A DNA stretch of 64,000 bases from Amblyomma americanum (Eukaryota; Arthropoda; Arachnida; Ixodida; Ixodidae). A program made the position numbers and the translations under genes. How positions within the stretch are numbered: position 1 is the first letter of the stretch; each line of letters opens with the position of its first letter. Shown one piece after another: positions 9,311 to 21,272 of this stretch. The notes beneath the pieces are model-generated. The model was given only the letters and a program-made list of their open reading frames with translations. It was not told the origin of the DNA and did no database searches. The DNA lies in the NCBI RefSeq assembly GCF_052857255.1, contig NC_135500.1, forward strand, positions 54,771,272 to 54,835,271. Direction: 5' to 3'.

Positions 9311-10010
9311 ATCTCTGCCCTGAATTTGGCTACGATCAGTGATTGCTTCTCTAGACCGCAAAAACGTTTCCTTCATTAACCTTCTGAATAAAAACCTTAT
9401 TTAACTTCTCATGCAATCACAAACATCCACTAACTTTCTACTCGCATTCACGCAATTGTGTGCAAAACCGCCTTTATCGTCGCAGATTTGTGACCAGTGC
9501 GAGTAAGTAAGGTGTATTTATTCGACCGCACTTTATTCTTAATTATCGCTGTTTGTGTCACTTGGCTATGCCGGCCTGTAAGTTAAAATGAGGGAGTGGC
9601 GGTCCTGGCACGGATTTTACAACTAATAGATTCAGTTGAATAATATTGCTAATTATTTTTGACATGCTTTCGGCGAGGTAAGCGGGCAAGAACAGTTGCC
9701 TCTTCCATTTGGTAGGCTAATGGCTTCCTTCTAAAGCGGTTGAGTTTTCATTTAGAAAACTTAAATTCTGCGACAAGCAGCCTCTGCTTTGTATTATGTA
9801 TATTAGCACCAGGATGCAGCATGCATGGCTTCCACTGACAACGGAGTGAATACTAGCGGACGTGTCAGTCAATTGGGCATTGTCCGGATTTCTAGTGTAG
9901 AAGCGTTGTCCCAACGGCCCCTATTTTTATTTTTTCACTCACGTGTTGACAGACCACTAAAGCGTAATTGTTGCCGTCTGTTAACCTGTTGTCTTCTTTG
10001 GCGTCAACCA
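9311..10010. other. Unassigned AT-rich stretch
   Basis: No coding, RNA or repeat structure is recognised. Confidence 0.5.
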
Positions 10011-10255
10011 AGCCGCCGCGGTGGCCCAGTGGTTATGGCGCTAGGCTGCTGACCCCAAAGACGCGGGTTTGAACCCGGCCACAGTGGTCGAATTTCGATA
10101 TAGGCGAAATTATAGAGGTCGGAGTACTGCGCTATGTCAGTGCACATTTAAGATCTCCAGGTGGTCGAAATTTCCGGTGCCCTTCACTACAGCGTCCCTC
10201 ATAGCCTGTTTCGCTTCGGGACGTTAACCCCGTAAAAAATCTTCAGCGTTAACCT
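10011..10255 (+). mobile_element. tRNA-derived SINE, diverged copy
   Basis: The head reads 'gccgccgcggtggcccagtg' with an A-box-like 'tggcccagtggttatgg'. A B-box 'gggtttgaaccc' follows near 10065-10077, as expected for a tRNA-derived pol III promoter. The body 'atgtcagtgcacatttaaga' and 'ccaggtggtcgaaat' matches the SINE copies at 31730 and 34584. It is diverged and lacks a clear A-rich tail. Confidence 0.8.
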
Positions 10256-12184
10256 GCGGTCTGCTGTCTGGACTGGTATAATATTGGAGTGGGCATGTAT
10301 TTCTTCCGCGCCATGGATATTTTTGCAACAAGAAAAGCAGGCACGGAAGCATTCCGGACAAAGAAGCTAGTGACTCCCAAATACGCCCAAGGGGAAAGCA
10401 TAAAGTTCAGTGTTACCAAACCTCTTTATATACATCGCTGTACAAGCACAATTTTGGGTGGTGAATTATTACTGCTCGCTGTCGATCGATGACATTTCTG
10501 GAATGGAAAAAATTTAGGAAGGCGCACTTGACTCTATAATTATAAAATCAAATGGCAATGTCATCGAGCCTTCATCTAAACGTTTAAGCCAGAGCGGCTG
10601 AGTTCGTAGTTTTGTGAATTATAATTTACTGCGCTGGCCACATAATTTAAAATAGACGAAAGTTGATATATGAATGTTTCTATATTCCTTTACAACAAAG
10701 AAATTAAAGTTACGGTTTAAAAAACACCCACAGAACGCTTAGGCTTGCAATGTACACAGTGCTGTACAAAAAGCATAAACTTTTTAATGGATAAGCTATT
10801 GTTTATCGCACTGTCTCGTTTCTTCCTCATCATTAGTGAAGTACACACATTTTTAAAAAAAATGTGCACCATTTTCTTGAAATAAAAGAACGTCCGTGGA
10901 GCTCAACTACATTTTTTTCATCAATTCTTGACTCCTAAAAAATATCGTGCGCACACAAGGAGCCGTATCTTAAGTAGAGCGGCCTTACCAAGCACCTGCA
11001 ACTGATTTTGGGTGGAAGTAAGATTTTCTCAAAGCGATGCAAAAGTATAGCATGACGCGAGCTTCGTATTTTCGCAAATCGTTAGTGACCAGGTGTGCTG
11101 CGATATCTCACCTTAAAGTATCGTATTTATTCGCATACCGAGCAGCCCGTTTTTTTTAACCGACACTCTCTGAATTCGGCGGTTGATCAATACGTGAATC
11201 GCAACCAGGACCAGGCGCAAACTCGTCTCCAAATTCGAGAAAGTAGAGGACAACGACACCACAGACGATACTGTAGAAAGGCGTGCTTTGCAGTGGCCTT
11301 TGAGCCTTCGCAAATGTCGGCGAAAAGTGCTTCAGATATACGCAGGGGTGTGGCATGGCATATCTCGTGTTTCACACGCCGCCGCCATGCTGCGGAATTT
11401 GTTCCACTGTGCCGGTCAGCGTAATTGCTCATTGAGAGCTTGGAAACTGCCGATGGTTGAGCACTACCACAGTGAATTTTATACCGGAAGCTGTGCTTCA
11501 ATAATGCAAAACCTCAAGGGCACGTCGCTACGAAGAATGACCTTCGAGCGGCGGAGCGGGTTTGTGGCTGAGACGTAATAACATGTGACTTGCCCCGCCT
11601 CGGCGCAGTTACGTCGCGCGGAGCCTGTGGAGTTCGCTTGCCTTCACAAGTGATTCGACACTCACTTTGCACTTCGCATGTGACTAGCCATTCCTCTGAT
11701 AAGACAATAAAAAGCGCGAAGCGTTGCTTGACTTTCGCAGATAGCCACGGAGGATTCGCGCGCAGGAGCCAGTACTTCGGCTGTGTATCGTAGATGACTG
11801 ATTGAATCTGACGATTCTTATGATCAAGAACGTCGACAGGGTGCGTTGGCGAAGGATAGAACTACGAAATGTTAAACCACAGTAAACCGTCTATGGCCAT
11901 GCTCAATCGAGCTTCCGCTCTGTACATTAGGTTCAGCCGCGTTCAACCCAGCCAGCTTTTTTTTAAGGCAAAAGCGTTACTACCCCTATTAGACGAAATT
12001 GCGCAGCCGACCGTCGTTTCAGCCGACAGATGGTCCCAAAAAGATGGCGTCCCAACGGCCATTGTCTGGACGCCTAAGCGGCGAGTGCGACGACGGCATG
12101 CACAATTAAAACACAGCAGTAGACACATCCCCCCCTTTTGCCTCCGACGCGCCATTTACTCGTATAGCATAACTAGCAGGTGGT
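10256..12184. other. Unassigned stretch
   Basis: About 1.9 kb, AT-rich to 11100 and more balanced after. The longest open frames (for example 11095-11424) show no family resemblance. Near 11700 there is an 'aataaa' after a GC-rich segment, but no gene ending there could be supported. Confidence 0.4.
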
Positions 12185-13345
12185 GGTGGAAACTTTAATA
12201 GGCACAGCGGGGCGTTTAGGACACGCAGGTCCTTGGGCCCCCGCACGGGCCCACTGCACTGAAACGTTCATATCCAGGAGGCTCATGACGCTGGCAGCCC
12301 GGCCTGTGGCGATGGCTTGCTGCGCGGGGCCTCGGAGCGCAGTAGGGTCTCCCAGGCCTCCCAAGTGGTGAGGTGCTCCAGGCCCCGCGGGGGAGGATCC
12401 GCCGGGCAGAGGAAAAGGATATGATCGAGAGTGGCTTTGGGGTGGTGGCAGAGGGTACAGGAGGGGTTTGTGTGGGCTTGGTGATAGCGCGAGCGTATAC
12501 CAGGGAAGGGTAAGGTGCATGTTTGGAGCCGCCTCCAAAGTGTCTAGTGATAATTGTCGAGGGAGGGATGAGGTGGGGGTAGAGCCGACGTTTGGCTTTG
12601 CAGGCCTGCGTTAGTTCACTGAATGAATGCGTTCGCTCCCGTGAGGACCCCTGATCGGAGGCCGCAGGTCCCCGGTTGAGAGAACCTCGGGCTAAAGCGT
12701 TGGCTGCCTCATTTTCATGATTCCTGGCGTGGGCATGCACCCATATGAGCTCCATGTGGCGGGGCGAGTGTGCAGCGAGGGAGTTCAGTATGCAAAATGC
12801 AGGGACGTGAACTCTCCCGCGGGAAAAAATTAATATGGCAGTTTTAGAGTCCAATAGCATATACCAGGCCTCCATGCACGTGAGTGCTAGGGCAATGGCG
12901 GCCTTTTCAGCCTACTCTGAAGTGGCAGTGGGGGCTATGTGAAGGGTGGCAATCGGTTGTAGGGAGGGGTTCGTGATGGCTACAACCACGTCCTCGCCTG
13001 TGCATGCGGCATCCACCCACACAGCATCCGGTTCCGTGCCATATTGTTTGTGGAGCGCCCATGCGCGAGCTCTGCGGTGGGGCTCATGGTAGGTGGGGCG
13101 CATGTTTTTGGGGAGGAGTTTAATAAGTAGTTCGGGGTGAATGTGTTGGGGGACCTGGAGGCGGGAGAGATCCGTGGCTGGTATCCTTATACTGAGGGTG
13201 TGTAGGATGTGTCTGCCGATGGTGGTTCTCGCGAGACGTATGTATCGTGTCTGTCGGTGGGCCTGCATAACTGGCAGGCCTCCTTGTGGTCCGGTTTTCC
13301 GAACATTCATACCAAAGCTGTGTTCTACCATTTCCGTTGGTCACA
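12185..13345 (-). pseudogene. I-type LINE 3' portion with RNase H, decayed
   Basis: Reading on the minus strand from 13345, the post-RT linker gives 'ARTTIGRHILHTLSIRIP' and 'RRARAWALHKQYGTEPDAVW'. The RNase H domain starts with 'VWVDAACTGEDVVVAI', continues with 'KAAIALALTCMEAW', 'LLDSKTAILIFSRGRV' and 'HMELIWVHAHARNHENEAAN'. The acidic first strand and the H/N segment are recognisable. One in-frame TAG near 12915 separates the two halves. The end reads 'WEAWETLLRSEAP' and 'ASVMSLLDMNVSVQ' in another frame, then a short 3' untranslated end with 'attaaagtttccaccacc' at 12185. RT and endonuclease are absent. It is the same family as 8575-8810 and is related to the element at 1-7425. Confidence 0.8.
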
Positions 13346-13675
13346 TAACGCTCCAGGTCTTGTCATAGGATTTCTTGTTGCATATACCTTACATGTGCTA
13401 GTCGAGTTGGAAGCTAGGTGGCGAGAGAGGTTCGAACTGAAGACATAAGTACCTTCAATTCTTTACCTTCTCAGACTCTTTACCTCTTCCCTTAAAGCAC
13501 TGTTGAGGTGTCCACCGAGATGTGAGGCATTTATTGCGGGATTTGGTTTCCTCAAATACCAATTTTCGTATAAAAATTGTGACGCAACCGTTTGTAGTAC
13601 AACGATCCGGGTGGTGTCATAAGAGTTTTCATTACACGCAACATAGACGTTTACGGTGATACGGTGGCTACAGTG
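13346..13675. other. Unassigned stretch
   Basis: No supported gene, RNA or repeat. Confidence 0.5.
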
Positions 13676-13757
13676 GGCAAAGGACACGGTTAATTAGAGA
13701 GACATGAGAGAGGGCTGTGCCCTACAGTGGGCGTAGTCGGGCTGATGATGATGACAT
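13676..13757 (+). mobile_element. RTE LINE 3' tail fragment
   Basis: 'cagtgggcgtagtcgggctg' followed by 'atgatgatgac' matches, in plus orientation, the 3' end of the RTE elements at 15755-15900. There too, 'ctgcagtgggtgtagtaagg' precedes the (ATG)n tail. Only about 80 bp are present, an extreme 5' truncation. Confidence 0.7.
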
Positions 13758-15754
13758 GCTCTAGTCAAGTTAAAGGCTTATTCGCGACAGGTATTCGAGC
13801 CGTGTGCCCGAATGTTCCACTCTGACCTTTGTGGAGTCAGCGTTCGGAGCCATGTCTTCATTTCATTTAGGAGTGCGCAACTCGCGTCGAGATCGAACGG
13901 TGACGACGACACACTAATGCTTTCGCCTTCACAGCATGTAAGCAGGTATAAGTGCCGGCTAGTGTTTTGTTTTTCTTCCTGAGCTTAGTGAGTCGACCTG
14001 TACGAGGTATCGAATGGTACGCGAAAAAACGCGCAACTTCGTTTTCTTATGCAATGCTCACAGCTCAGATCCAAGTACATGTATACATCAGCTTTATATT
14101 GTCATCGCACATCATACGGGTGGGCGTTGCACCGATGTATTAGTGTGTATTGCTACTCCATATCGCGTAATCTGAAATCGAGTGATGGCTATATTACTTT
14201 GAGCAGTCTAAACGATGGACCAAAGACGAAGAGAGAAATTGCACTCCAATGAACTTGCTGAACGCAGTCTAGTTTGGCGGACGCACCTGATGGTAAATAC
14301 TGAGGACAGTGTCGTGCATGCGAGCAATAAACTACACAGTCAGGCTGACAGTTTTTACGGATAAGAATAAATAGTATATAAAAGCAGCTCTGAGAAACTC
14401 AATGTTAAGTAGTTCACGCAGATGTATTTACCTGCATAGAATTTAACTGGGCTAATTCACCTATAATTATTAAAAAAGTTCGCAGAAACTTTGCAAATGT
14501 GAAAAAAAAACACTAAGGTGCACATAAATGATGAGAATGTGCGCTGTCGACTGGTTGTTGTTCATCCCCACTAAAAAGCTGAACAAACTCTGCGGTAGCG
14601 ATATTCAAAGGTACTGTGCGCTGTAATTTACTTGCTGTGATGCCTGATGGCTTCCGCTGTAACGAGTATTAAGTTGGCTTTCTGCGAGAATCAAATGATG
14701 CGAATATAATCAGCTGAACTAATACAACCGCAATGCCTGATTCTCTGTGCGCTGTGCATTTGAAGCACGCACAAGTCTGCCATAGACAACAGAGGGTGCA
14801 AGTAGTTAATTTAAAGAAGTTAAACATAAAAAATTAAACTTTCAAAGGCAGCCGATCTGTCCTATTTTGCTACATCGCCACATTCAAGCACTTCGCTGAT
14901 CTTGCAGCGAAGTCGAAACCAAGCCTGCTCCCCTGCTGCTCAGGTCACATGGTCGAAGGCCACCAATGGCATTTGCAAGCCGCTGCTAACAACCTGCCGC
15001 GAAAGCCCTGCAACCAGGGGCGTAAGGAAATCGTATGATAATCTTCAACCTCTCAGCGGAGACACCATAGTGTTGCCAAAATACCTCCCGAAAACTACTC
15101 AACAGCTACAATTTTCTCCTTCGTGAAGCGTTGAAATTGCTTAGAGGGGATGTTATAGTACCTCTCAGGCTATCAATCATAAAAAACAATGTTGCTATAA
15201 TGCTTTTTGTAGCGACCATTAAGCACCCGTTAGAACCACGCAATCTCAGATTTGGATTTGGGCCTTTCCGCTTTATGACCTCAGGGTTTCCAGACTCCCC
15301 ATGTTTCGCAAGAATGTTGTAAGGTGACATTATGCGCCTACGGATCTGGCACGCCCCAATTTTTTTTCTGTGCTATCACGCGTGATTTAGATTTTTTTGG
15401 TGGCACCAGCCACGCCAATTCACCCTCCGACGTCCACAGTATGATTAGCCAGCCGGCGGGAATCCCAATGCCTGCTCCAGAGTATTTCCAATTTCATGTG
15501 GCTGGAGCGTCGCACATGTCAGAACAATGTGTTTTGCCGTCTCTTCTTGTTTATGCATCGGTGTCACATGCACACTGATCGTGTGTAGTTCCAGACACCG
15601 TTAGAGCGTTAGGAAATAGCTGTTCTGATCTCTCAGCAGATTCCCTCGACTTAGCGTGACAAGCTCAGTCGAAATCCCGCTACGAAGTGACAGAGAGGGA
15701 GGGGAGGGTCGTTTGGTGCGCAAAGTTTACTATTAGCAAGCCAGGTAATGTGTC
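13758..15754. other. Unassigned stretch
   Basis: About 2 kb of mixed, mostly AT-rich DNA. Short open frames only, and no recognised families. Confidence 0.5.
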
Positions 15755-15819
15755 GTAGTCATCCCCACCACCCTGACTACACCCAGTGCAGGTCAAAGGC
15801 CTCTACCATGTATTTTCAA

Positions 15820-15821
<2 letters not shown>
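15755..15821 (-). mobile_element. Older RTE copy, detached 3' tail
   Basis: 'tgactacacccagtgcaggt' and 'aaaggcctctaccatg' are the RTE 3' tail on the minus strand. The body of the same copy resumes at 18997. The younger RTE at 15822-18996 lies between the two parts. Confidence 0.75.
15810..15821. repeat. 12-bp target duplication, left copy
   Basis: 'gtattttcaatt' here is identical to 18997-19008. The two copies flank the full-length RTE. The duplicated sequence itself belongs to the 3' part of the older RTE. Confidence 0.85.
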
Positions 15822-15850
<29 letters not shown>

Positions 15851-18800
15851 GCCTTACTACACCCACTGCAGGGCAAAGGCCTCTTCCATGTCTCTCCAAT
15901 TAACCCTATCCTTTGCCAGCTGCATCCACCCTTTGCCTGCAAACTTCTTAATCTCATCCGCCCACCTCACCTTCTGCCGCCCACTGCTACGCTTGCTTTC
16001 TCTTGGAATCCACTCCGTTAACCTTAAAGACCAGCGGTTATCTTGCCTTCGCATTACATGCCCTGCCCAAGCCCATTTCTTTCTCTTGATTTCGACTAGG
16101 ATGTCATTAACCCGTGTTTGTTCCCTCACCCACTCTGCCCGCTTCCGATCTCTTAACGTTACACCTATCATTTTTCTTTCCATGGCTCGCTGCGTTGTTC
16201 TTAACTTAAGCTGAACTCTTTTCGTTAGCCTCCACGTTTCTGCCCCGTAGGTGAGTACCGGTAAGATTATGCTGTTGTACACTTTCCTCTTGAAGGAAAT
16301 TGGTAAACTGCCACTCATGATCTGCGAGAATTTGCCATATGCGCTCCATCCCATTCTTATCCTTCTAGTTATCTCCCTCTCATGATCCGGATCAGCTGTC
16401 ACTACCTGCCCTAAGTAGACGTTTTCCGGCACAATTTCTAGGCTCTCGCTGCCAATTGTGAACTGTTGTTTCCTTGCTAGGCTGTTGAACATTACCTTTG
16501 TTTTCTGCATGTTAATTTTTAGACCCATCGATCTGCTCTGCCTGTCTCACTCGTTGATAATGATTTGCAGTTCACCTCCTGAGTGACTCAGCAAGGCAAT
16601 GTCATCAGCAAATCGCAGATTATTTAGGTATTCTCCATTTATTCTTATTCCCAACTGTTCCCAATTCAGGCCTCGAAAAACCTCCTGCAAACATGCGGTG
16701 AACAGTATTGGCGAGATCGTGTCTCCTTGCCTGACGCCCTTCATTATTGGAATTTTATTGCTGACTTCATGGAGGACTATAGTAGCTGTGCAGTTGCTAT
16801 ATATATCTTCCAGTATTTTGACATAAGGCTCTTCTACCCCCTGTTTACGCAATGCCTGTATGACTGCTGAGGTTTCGACTGAGTCGAATGCTTTCTCGTA
16901 ATCAATGAAAGCTATATAGAGAGGTTGGTTATATTCTGCGCATTTCTCTATCACCTGATTGATAGTGTGAATATGATCTATTGTGGAATATCCTTTACGA
17001 AAGCCTGCCTGATCATTTGGTTGATTAAAGTCTAACGTTGCCCTGACTCTATTAGCGATTACCTTAGTAAATACTTTGTAGGCAACGGATAGTAAGCTGA
17101 TCGGCCTGTAATTTTTCAAGTCCTTGGCGTCTCCCTTCTTATGAATTAAGATAATGTTTGCATTCTTCCAAGCTTCTGGTACAGTCGAGGGCATAAGGCA
17201 TTGCGTATACAGGGTGGCTAGTTTTTCTAGCACGATGTCCCCTCCATTCTTCAACAGATCTGCTGTTACCTGATCCTCCCCAGCTGCTTTTCCCCTTTTC
17301 ATTGCTTCTAAGGCTTTCTTTACTTCATCTTTCGTTATTGGCGGGGTGACGCATTGCTGTGCACTGCTGTCTTTCTCATTAGCGCTCTGATTACATTTGA
17401 TACTGTACAGGTCTGTGTAGAACTCTTCGGCTACGTTAACTATCTTATCCATATTGCTAATGACATTGCCCTGCTTGTCTCCTAATGCATACATCTGGTT
17501 TTTACCTATGCCTAGTTTCATCTTCACTGTTTTTAGGCTACCTCCGTTCTTTATAGCATGCTCGATTCTCTCCATATTAAACTTCCTTATGTCGGCTACC
17601 TTGCGCTTATTTATTAACTTTGATAGCTCTGTTAGCTCTATTCTATCGGTAGTGTTAGATGCCTTCATGTTTTGGCGCTTCTTAATCAGATCTTTCGTCA
17701 CCTGAGATAGCTTCCCGGTATCTTTTCGAACTGTCCTACCGCCTACTTCTACTGCGCACTCCGTAATTATTGATGTCAGGTTATCGTGCATTGAATGAAC
17801 ATCAAGATCATCTTCCTCAGTTAAAGCCGAATATCTGTTTTGCAGCGCTATCCTAAACTCCTCTGCTTTCCCTCTTACGGCTAACTCGTTAATGTTCTTC
17901 TTCTTCGCTAGCTTCTTCCGTTCCCTCTTCAAGTCTAAGCTAATTCTAGACCTTACCATTCTATGGTCGCTGCAACGCACCCTCCGAGGACGGCCACATC
18001 CTGAATGATGTAAGGTTTAGCGCATAGTATGAAGTCGATTTCATTTTTAATCTCACCATTGGGGCTCTTCCAGGTCCACTTCCTGTTTTCTTGTTTGCGG
18101 AAGAAGGTATTCATGATCCGTAAATTATTTCTATCCGCGAATTCGGCTAATAACTCTCCCCTGCTATTTCTAGAGCCTATCCCATAGTCACCTACCGCGT
18201 GGTCGTCAGCCTGCTTCTTGCCCACCTTCGCATTGAAGTCGTCCATCAGTACAGTGTACTGCGATTTTGCTTTATTCATTGCTGATTCTACGTCCTCATA
18301 GAAGCTTTCAACGGTCTGGTTATCATGGCTGGATGTGGGTGCGTAGGCCTGCACCAGTTTCAGATTGTACCTCCTATTCAGCCTAATTACTATAGCTGCT
18401 ACCCTCTCGTTAATACTGTAGAGCTCTTCTACGTTGCCAGCTATATCCTTATTAATGAGGAAACCCACACCTAGTTCTCGTCTATCCTCTAACCCGCGAT
18501 AGCACAGTATGTGTCCGTCCTTTAGTACTGTATACGCCTCTCCTGTCCTCCTAACTTCGCTAAGCCCTATCACATCCCATGTAATTCCCGCTAGTTCCTC
18601 AAACAGCACTGCTAGGCTAGCCTCACTAGCTAAAGTTCTAGCGTTAAACGTTGCCAGGTTCAGATTCCAATGGCGGCCTGTCCGGAGCCAGAGATTCTTA
18701 GCACCCTCCGCTGCGTCACAGGTCTGACCGCCGCCGTGGTCAGTTGCTCTGCAGCCGCTGGGGACTGAGGGCCGAGGGTTAATTGGTTTGATCATAGAAG

Positions 18801-18996
18801 GTTGTGGCCAAGTACTACACCAGGGTGGCCAAATCCTGCTCTGGTGAGGGAGTGCGTTGTCGGTTTTGGTCCCCGAGATCAGGCCGCACTCCAGGCCTGG
18901 TTATGCAATTCCATCGACACGCGGATTTTTTTTTAAACCCGGTGGAGAATTGCGCGGCACCAGGATTTGAACCCCGGTCCTCTTTAAAATACCCCG
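15822..18996 (-). mobile_element. Full-length RTE-clade LINE, nearly intact
   Basis: A 3.2-kb minus-strand element bounded by perfect 12-bp target duplications. It has a 5' leader (18796-18996), one long ORF2, and a 3' end with 'cagtgggtgtagtaaggctg' and a (ATG)n tail at 15822-15850. The leader contains 'ggggttcaaatcctggtgcc', which looks like a tRNA T-arm. Two lesions separate the ORF into three pieces. Intact domain order and clean borders make it the best-preserved autonomous-type LINE here. Confidence 0.9.
15857..18795 (-). pseudogene. RTE ORF2: APE endonuclease plus reverse transcriptase, two lesions
   Basis: The endonuclease (18795-17953) shows 'LATFNARTL', 'IGLSEVRRTG', 'VQAYAPTSS', 'DDFNAKVG', 'EIDFILC' and, after a frameshift near 17965, 'SDHRMVRS'. 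These carry the catalytic N, E, Y, D/N, D and H positions; the usual GDFN is DDFN here. The RT (17980-16547) shows 'NANIILIHKKGD', 'NYRPISLLSVAYKVFTKVI', 'QAGFRKGYSTIDHI', 'IAFIDYEKAFDSVE', 'GVRQGDTISPILFTACLQ' and 'LRFADDIALL'. A TGA at about 16545 cuts off the C-terminal part (16528-15857), which continues 'MGLKINMQKTKVMFNSLARK' and later 'HVMRRQDNRWSLRLTEW'. Apart from one frameshift and one stop, every domain is preserved. It acts by nicking chromosomal DNA and copying its own RNA there. Confidence 0.9.
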
Positions 18997-19008
18997 GTAT
19001 TTTCAATT
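18997..19008. repeat. 12-bp target duplication, right copy
   Basis: 'gtattttcaatt', identical to 15810-15821. Confidence 0.85.
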
Positions 19009-19590
19009 AACCTTGTCCTTTGCCAGCTGCCGCCATGATATCCGCTTAGACTTCATAATCTCATCCGCGCACCTAACTTTCTGCCGCCCCCGCCTAGGCT
19101 TGCCTTCTCTTGAAATTCACTTTGTTACCCTTAAGGACCTGCGTTTCTTTTGCCTTCACGTTATATGCCCTGCCCAAGCCCCTTTCTTTCTCTTGATTTC
19201 GATTAGGATGTCATTAACCCGCGTTTGTTCCCTCATGCCCGCTTCCGGTATCTAAAAGTTACACCTTTGATTTTTCTTTCGATAACTGGCTGCGTTGTCC
19301 TTAACTTTGGATGAATCCTTTTCGTTATCCTCCGCGTTTTTGCCCCATAGGTTACTAGCGGTAAGATACTGATGTTGTGTAGTTTTCTCTTGATGGATAC
19401 TGGCAATTTGCCATTCATGATCTAAGAGAACCTGCCATAAGCGCCGCACCCCATTCTTATTTCACTCTCATGATCCGGATGAGCGGTCACTGCCTGGCCC
19501 AAGTAGACGTATTGCCTTAACAGTTCCAGCGCCTCGCTACCAATTGTGAACTGCTGCTTCCATGCGAGACTGTTGAACATTAGTTTGGTT
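19009..19590 (-). pseudogene. Older RTE copy, C-terminal part of ORF2
   Basis: Minus-strand frames read 'MFNSLAWKQQFTIGSEALEL' and 'YVYLGQAVTAHPDHESEI', then 'RFS' and further shifted pieces corresponding to the thumb and C-terminus of the younger RTE. By eye it is clearly more diverged. Its 5' part is missing beyond about 19590, and its 3' tail is at 15755-15821. It is the target into which the younger copy inserted. Confidence 0.85.
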
Positions 19591-19599
19591 GTCGAAGTG

Positions 19600-19842
19600 A
19601 AAGGTAAACAAACAAGCTTTGTACAGCAAAGAGATGATAGAGAAGAATCTCTAATCACACTCGAGAAAAGATACAAAGTTGTCTATAAAAGAAGGCAGGA
19701 ATGCAGATATAATAAACATATGCTAAAATACAAAGATCTTGCAGAACAGTGCACTATTACGCGGGAGATGCATCAAAAAGAATATGCTCTTTGTACCATT
19801 GAAAAATGCGAGGCACTGCGACAGTCCTACTTTCGGAAGATT
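19600..19842 (+). CDS. Candidate exon, unidentified coiled-coil-like protein
   Basis: An 80-codon open stretch begins just after the RTE scrap and reads 'VKGKQTSFVQQRDDREESL', 'TLEKRYKVVYKRRQECRYNK' and 'YALCTIEKCEALRQSYFRKI'. It is rich in K, R, E and Q, has no proline, and should be helical. It ends at 'attatg' followed by 'gtgagg', a good splice donor. The upstream border is unclear because the RTE debris abuts it; an acceptor at 'tgtcgaag' is possible. It looks more protein-like than neighbouring open frames, but I recognise no family. It could be an exon of a host gene or a piece of an unknown transposon. Confidence 0.3.
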
Positions 19843-21041
19843 ATGGTGAGGCCATCCAGAGCACTAGCATGCTCTCCCTCGTTCTTCCGTGGCTGTTCGG
19901 TTGGTGCTGACCCGGGAGTGGTGCTTAAGCGCTAGTACCACAAATACGTCGCCACGGACTGACTGATGACGCTAAAGGGCTAAATGTCCTCAATTCATAG
20001 CGCGTACCTCGTCTCTTATTCACTTCACGCCAAGGCGCTTCCCTCACCCTCCTGCCAAGGCACGTGTCGTTATTGGTGAGGCGAAGACAGGGTCCAGGAC
20101 ATTCGAATCTCTTCTTACGGGCATCTCTTCTTCTGGCTGCTCTCCGCTGTTCAAGCTTGTCCCTTCTAGGCCGCACAACGTCGGCAGGGGGACGTCGAAG
20201 ATTGCCGGCAGTCTACGCATCCTTTAACACGTATTCAGTGAATGGCGTGTACAGTAGTCACCCAGCGCTGTGGTCCCGGAGCCAAAGATCACTTTTCAAA
20301 GCCGTGTTTCACAAACGCCTCTCGGGCCTGAACCAGGGCAGTCCGGTGTCCCCTAGGTGTGCTTATCGTACCCCTTATTTAAACTCCGCATCTGATCCCG
20401 TAGACGCTTAAAGGGAATCTCTTCTTGGCTCACGATGGTGTGAGTAGTCAGACGAGCGTAATTCAAATCGCAATGCAAGCCAGAAAAAAAAAACAAGAAC
20501 AAGCTCAGGCAGGGGATCTAACTGACTGTTCCGCCTGAACATTCCGTTGACTGCACCACGGCGCTAGAAACAAAAGTCGCTCTTTGCGTAGCGTTCCATG
20601 TTCGAATTTCCGGTCGCAGCAGAGTACTCTAAATATGTTTTATAGTCGTAGATTCATGTGTAAGAAACTGCTTCAATCCCAACCTCACATGAAAGCTAGA
20701 AATTTGTTATGATTTTCAGAAAAAGTGAAATAGGTACTGCATGCTTATTTAGGCACTACCACAGGCGCACTAACTGGTTTGGTGAGACCGGCCTAATGGA
20801 AGATTTCAGCGCTTAACAGCACTGATGACGACGCCTGGCGCTGGGCGCGTAGCTTACTGCACGTGCATGTTATTTTCTTCAAGCGCGCGCTTTGTGACAT
20901 GCATCACAAAAAGCCCAAGCGTTCGTTTGTTTTCCCGTGGAACGTCGGGCGTCGTAATGTTTTTCTCTGCAGCGCTGAATATGCGGAAAAAATGTTAGCA
21001 ATAACCAATTACGAAGGTCAAACATGCAGACATTATCATTT
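19843..21041. other. Unassigned stretch
   Basis: A GC-rich part (about 20050-20400) has short Arg-rich open frames on both strands, then AT-rich DNA. Nothing is recognised. Confidence 0.45.
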
Positions 21042-21272
21042 TTTTTAATTTGATACTGTAAGTCCCATCAAGGACTGTAACAGGAAGGGCTCTGAATGAT
21101 ACAGTTGTAGTGTACATTTTGGTAGTAAACAATTTAACAATAAAATATGGCAAAAATAGTTACAAAACCGGTTAGAGAATTCAAGTTGTGGTACAAATAA
21201 TAGGCGGCAAACATGATGACAAGCATACCAAAAAAAAAGGAAATCGGCTGCAGTTAGTGTTGTAATTTCAAT

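Noticed and set aside
10011..10080. Functional tRNA gene
   Set aside because: Same SINE head as at 34584, diverged.
15857..18795. Intact, active RTE
   Set aside because: A frameshift near 17965 and a TGA near 16545 are clear in the sequence, so this copy cannot make full ORF2.
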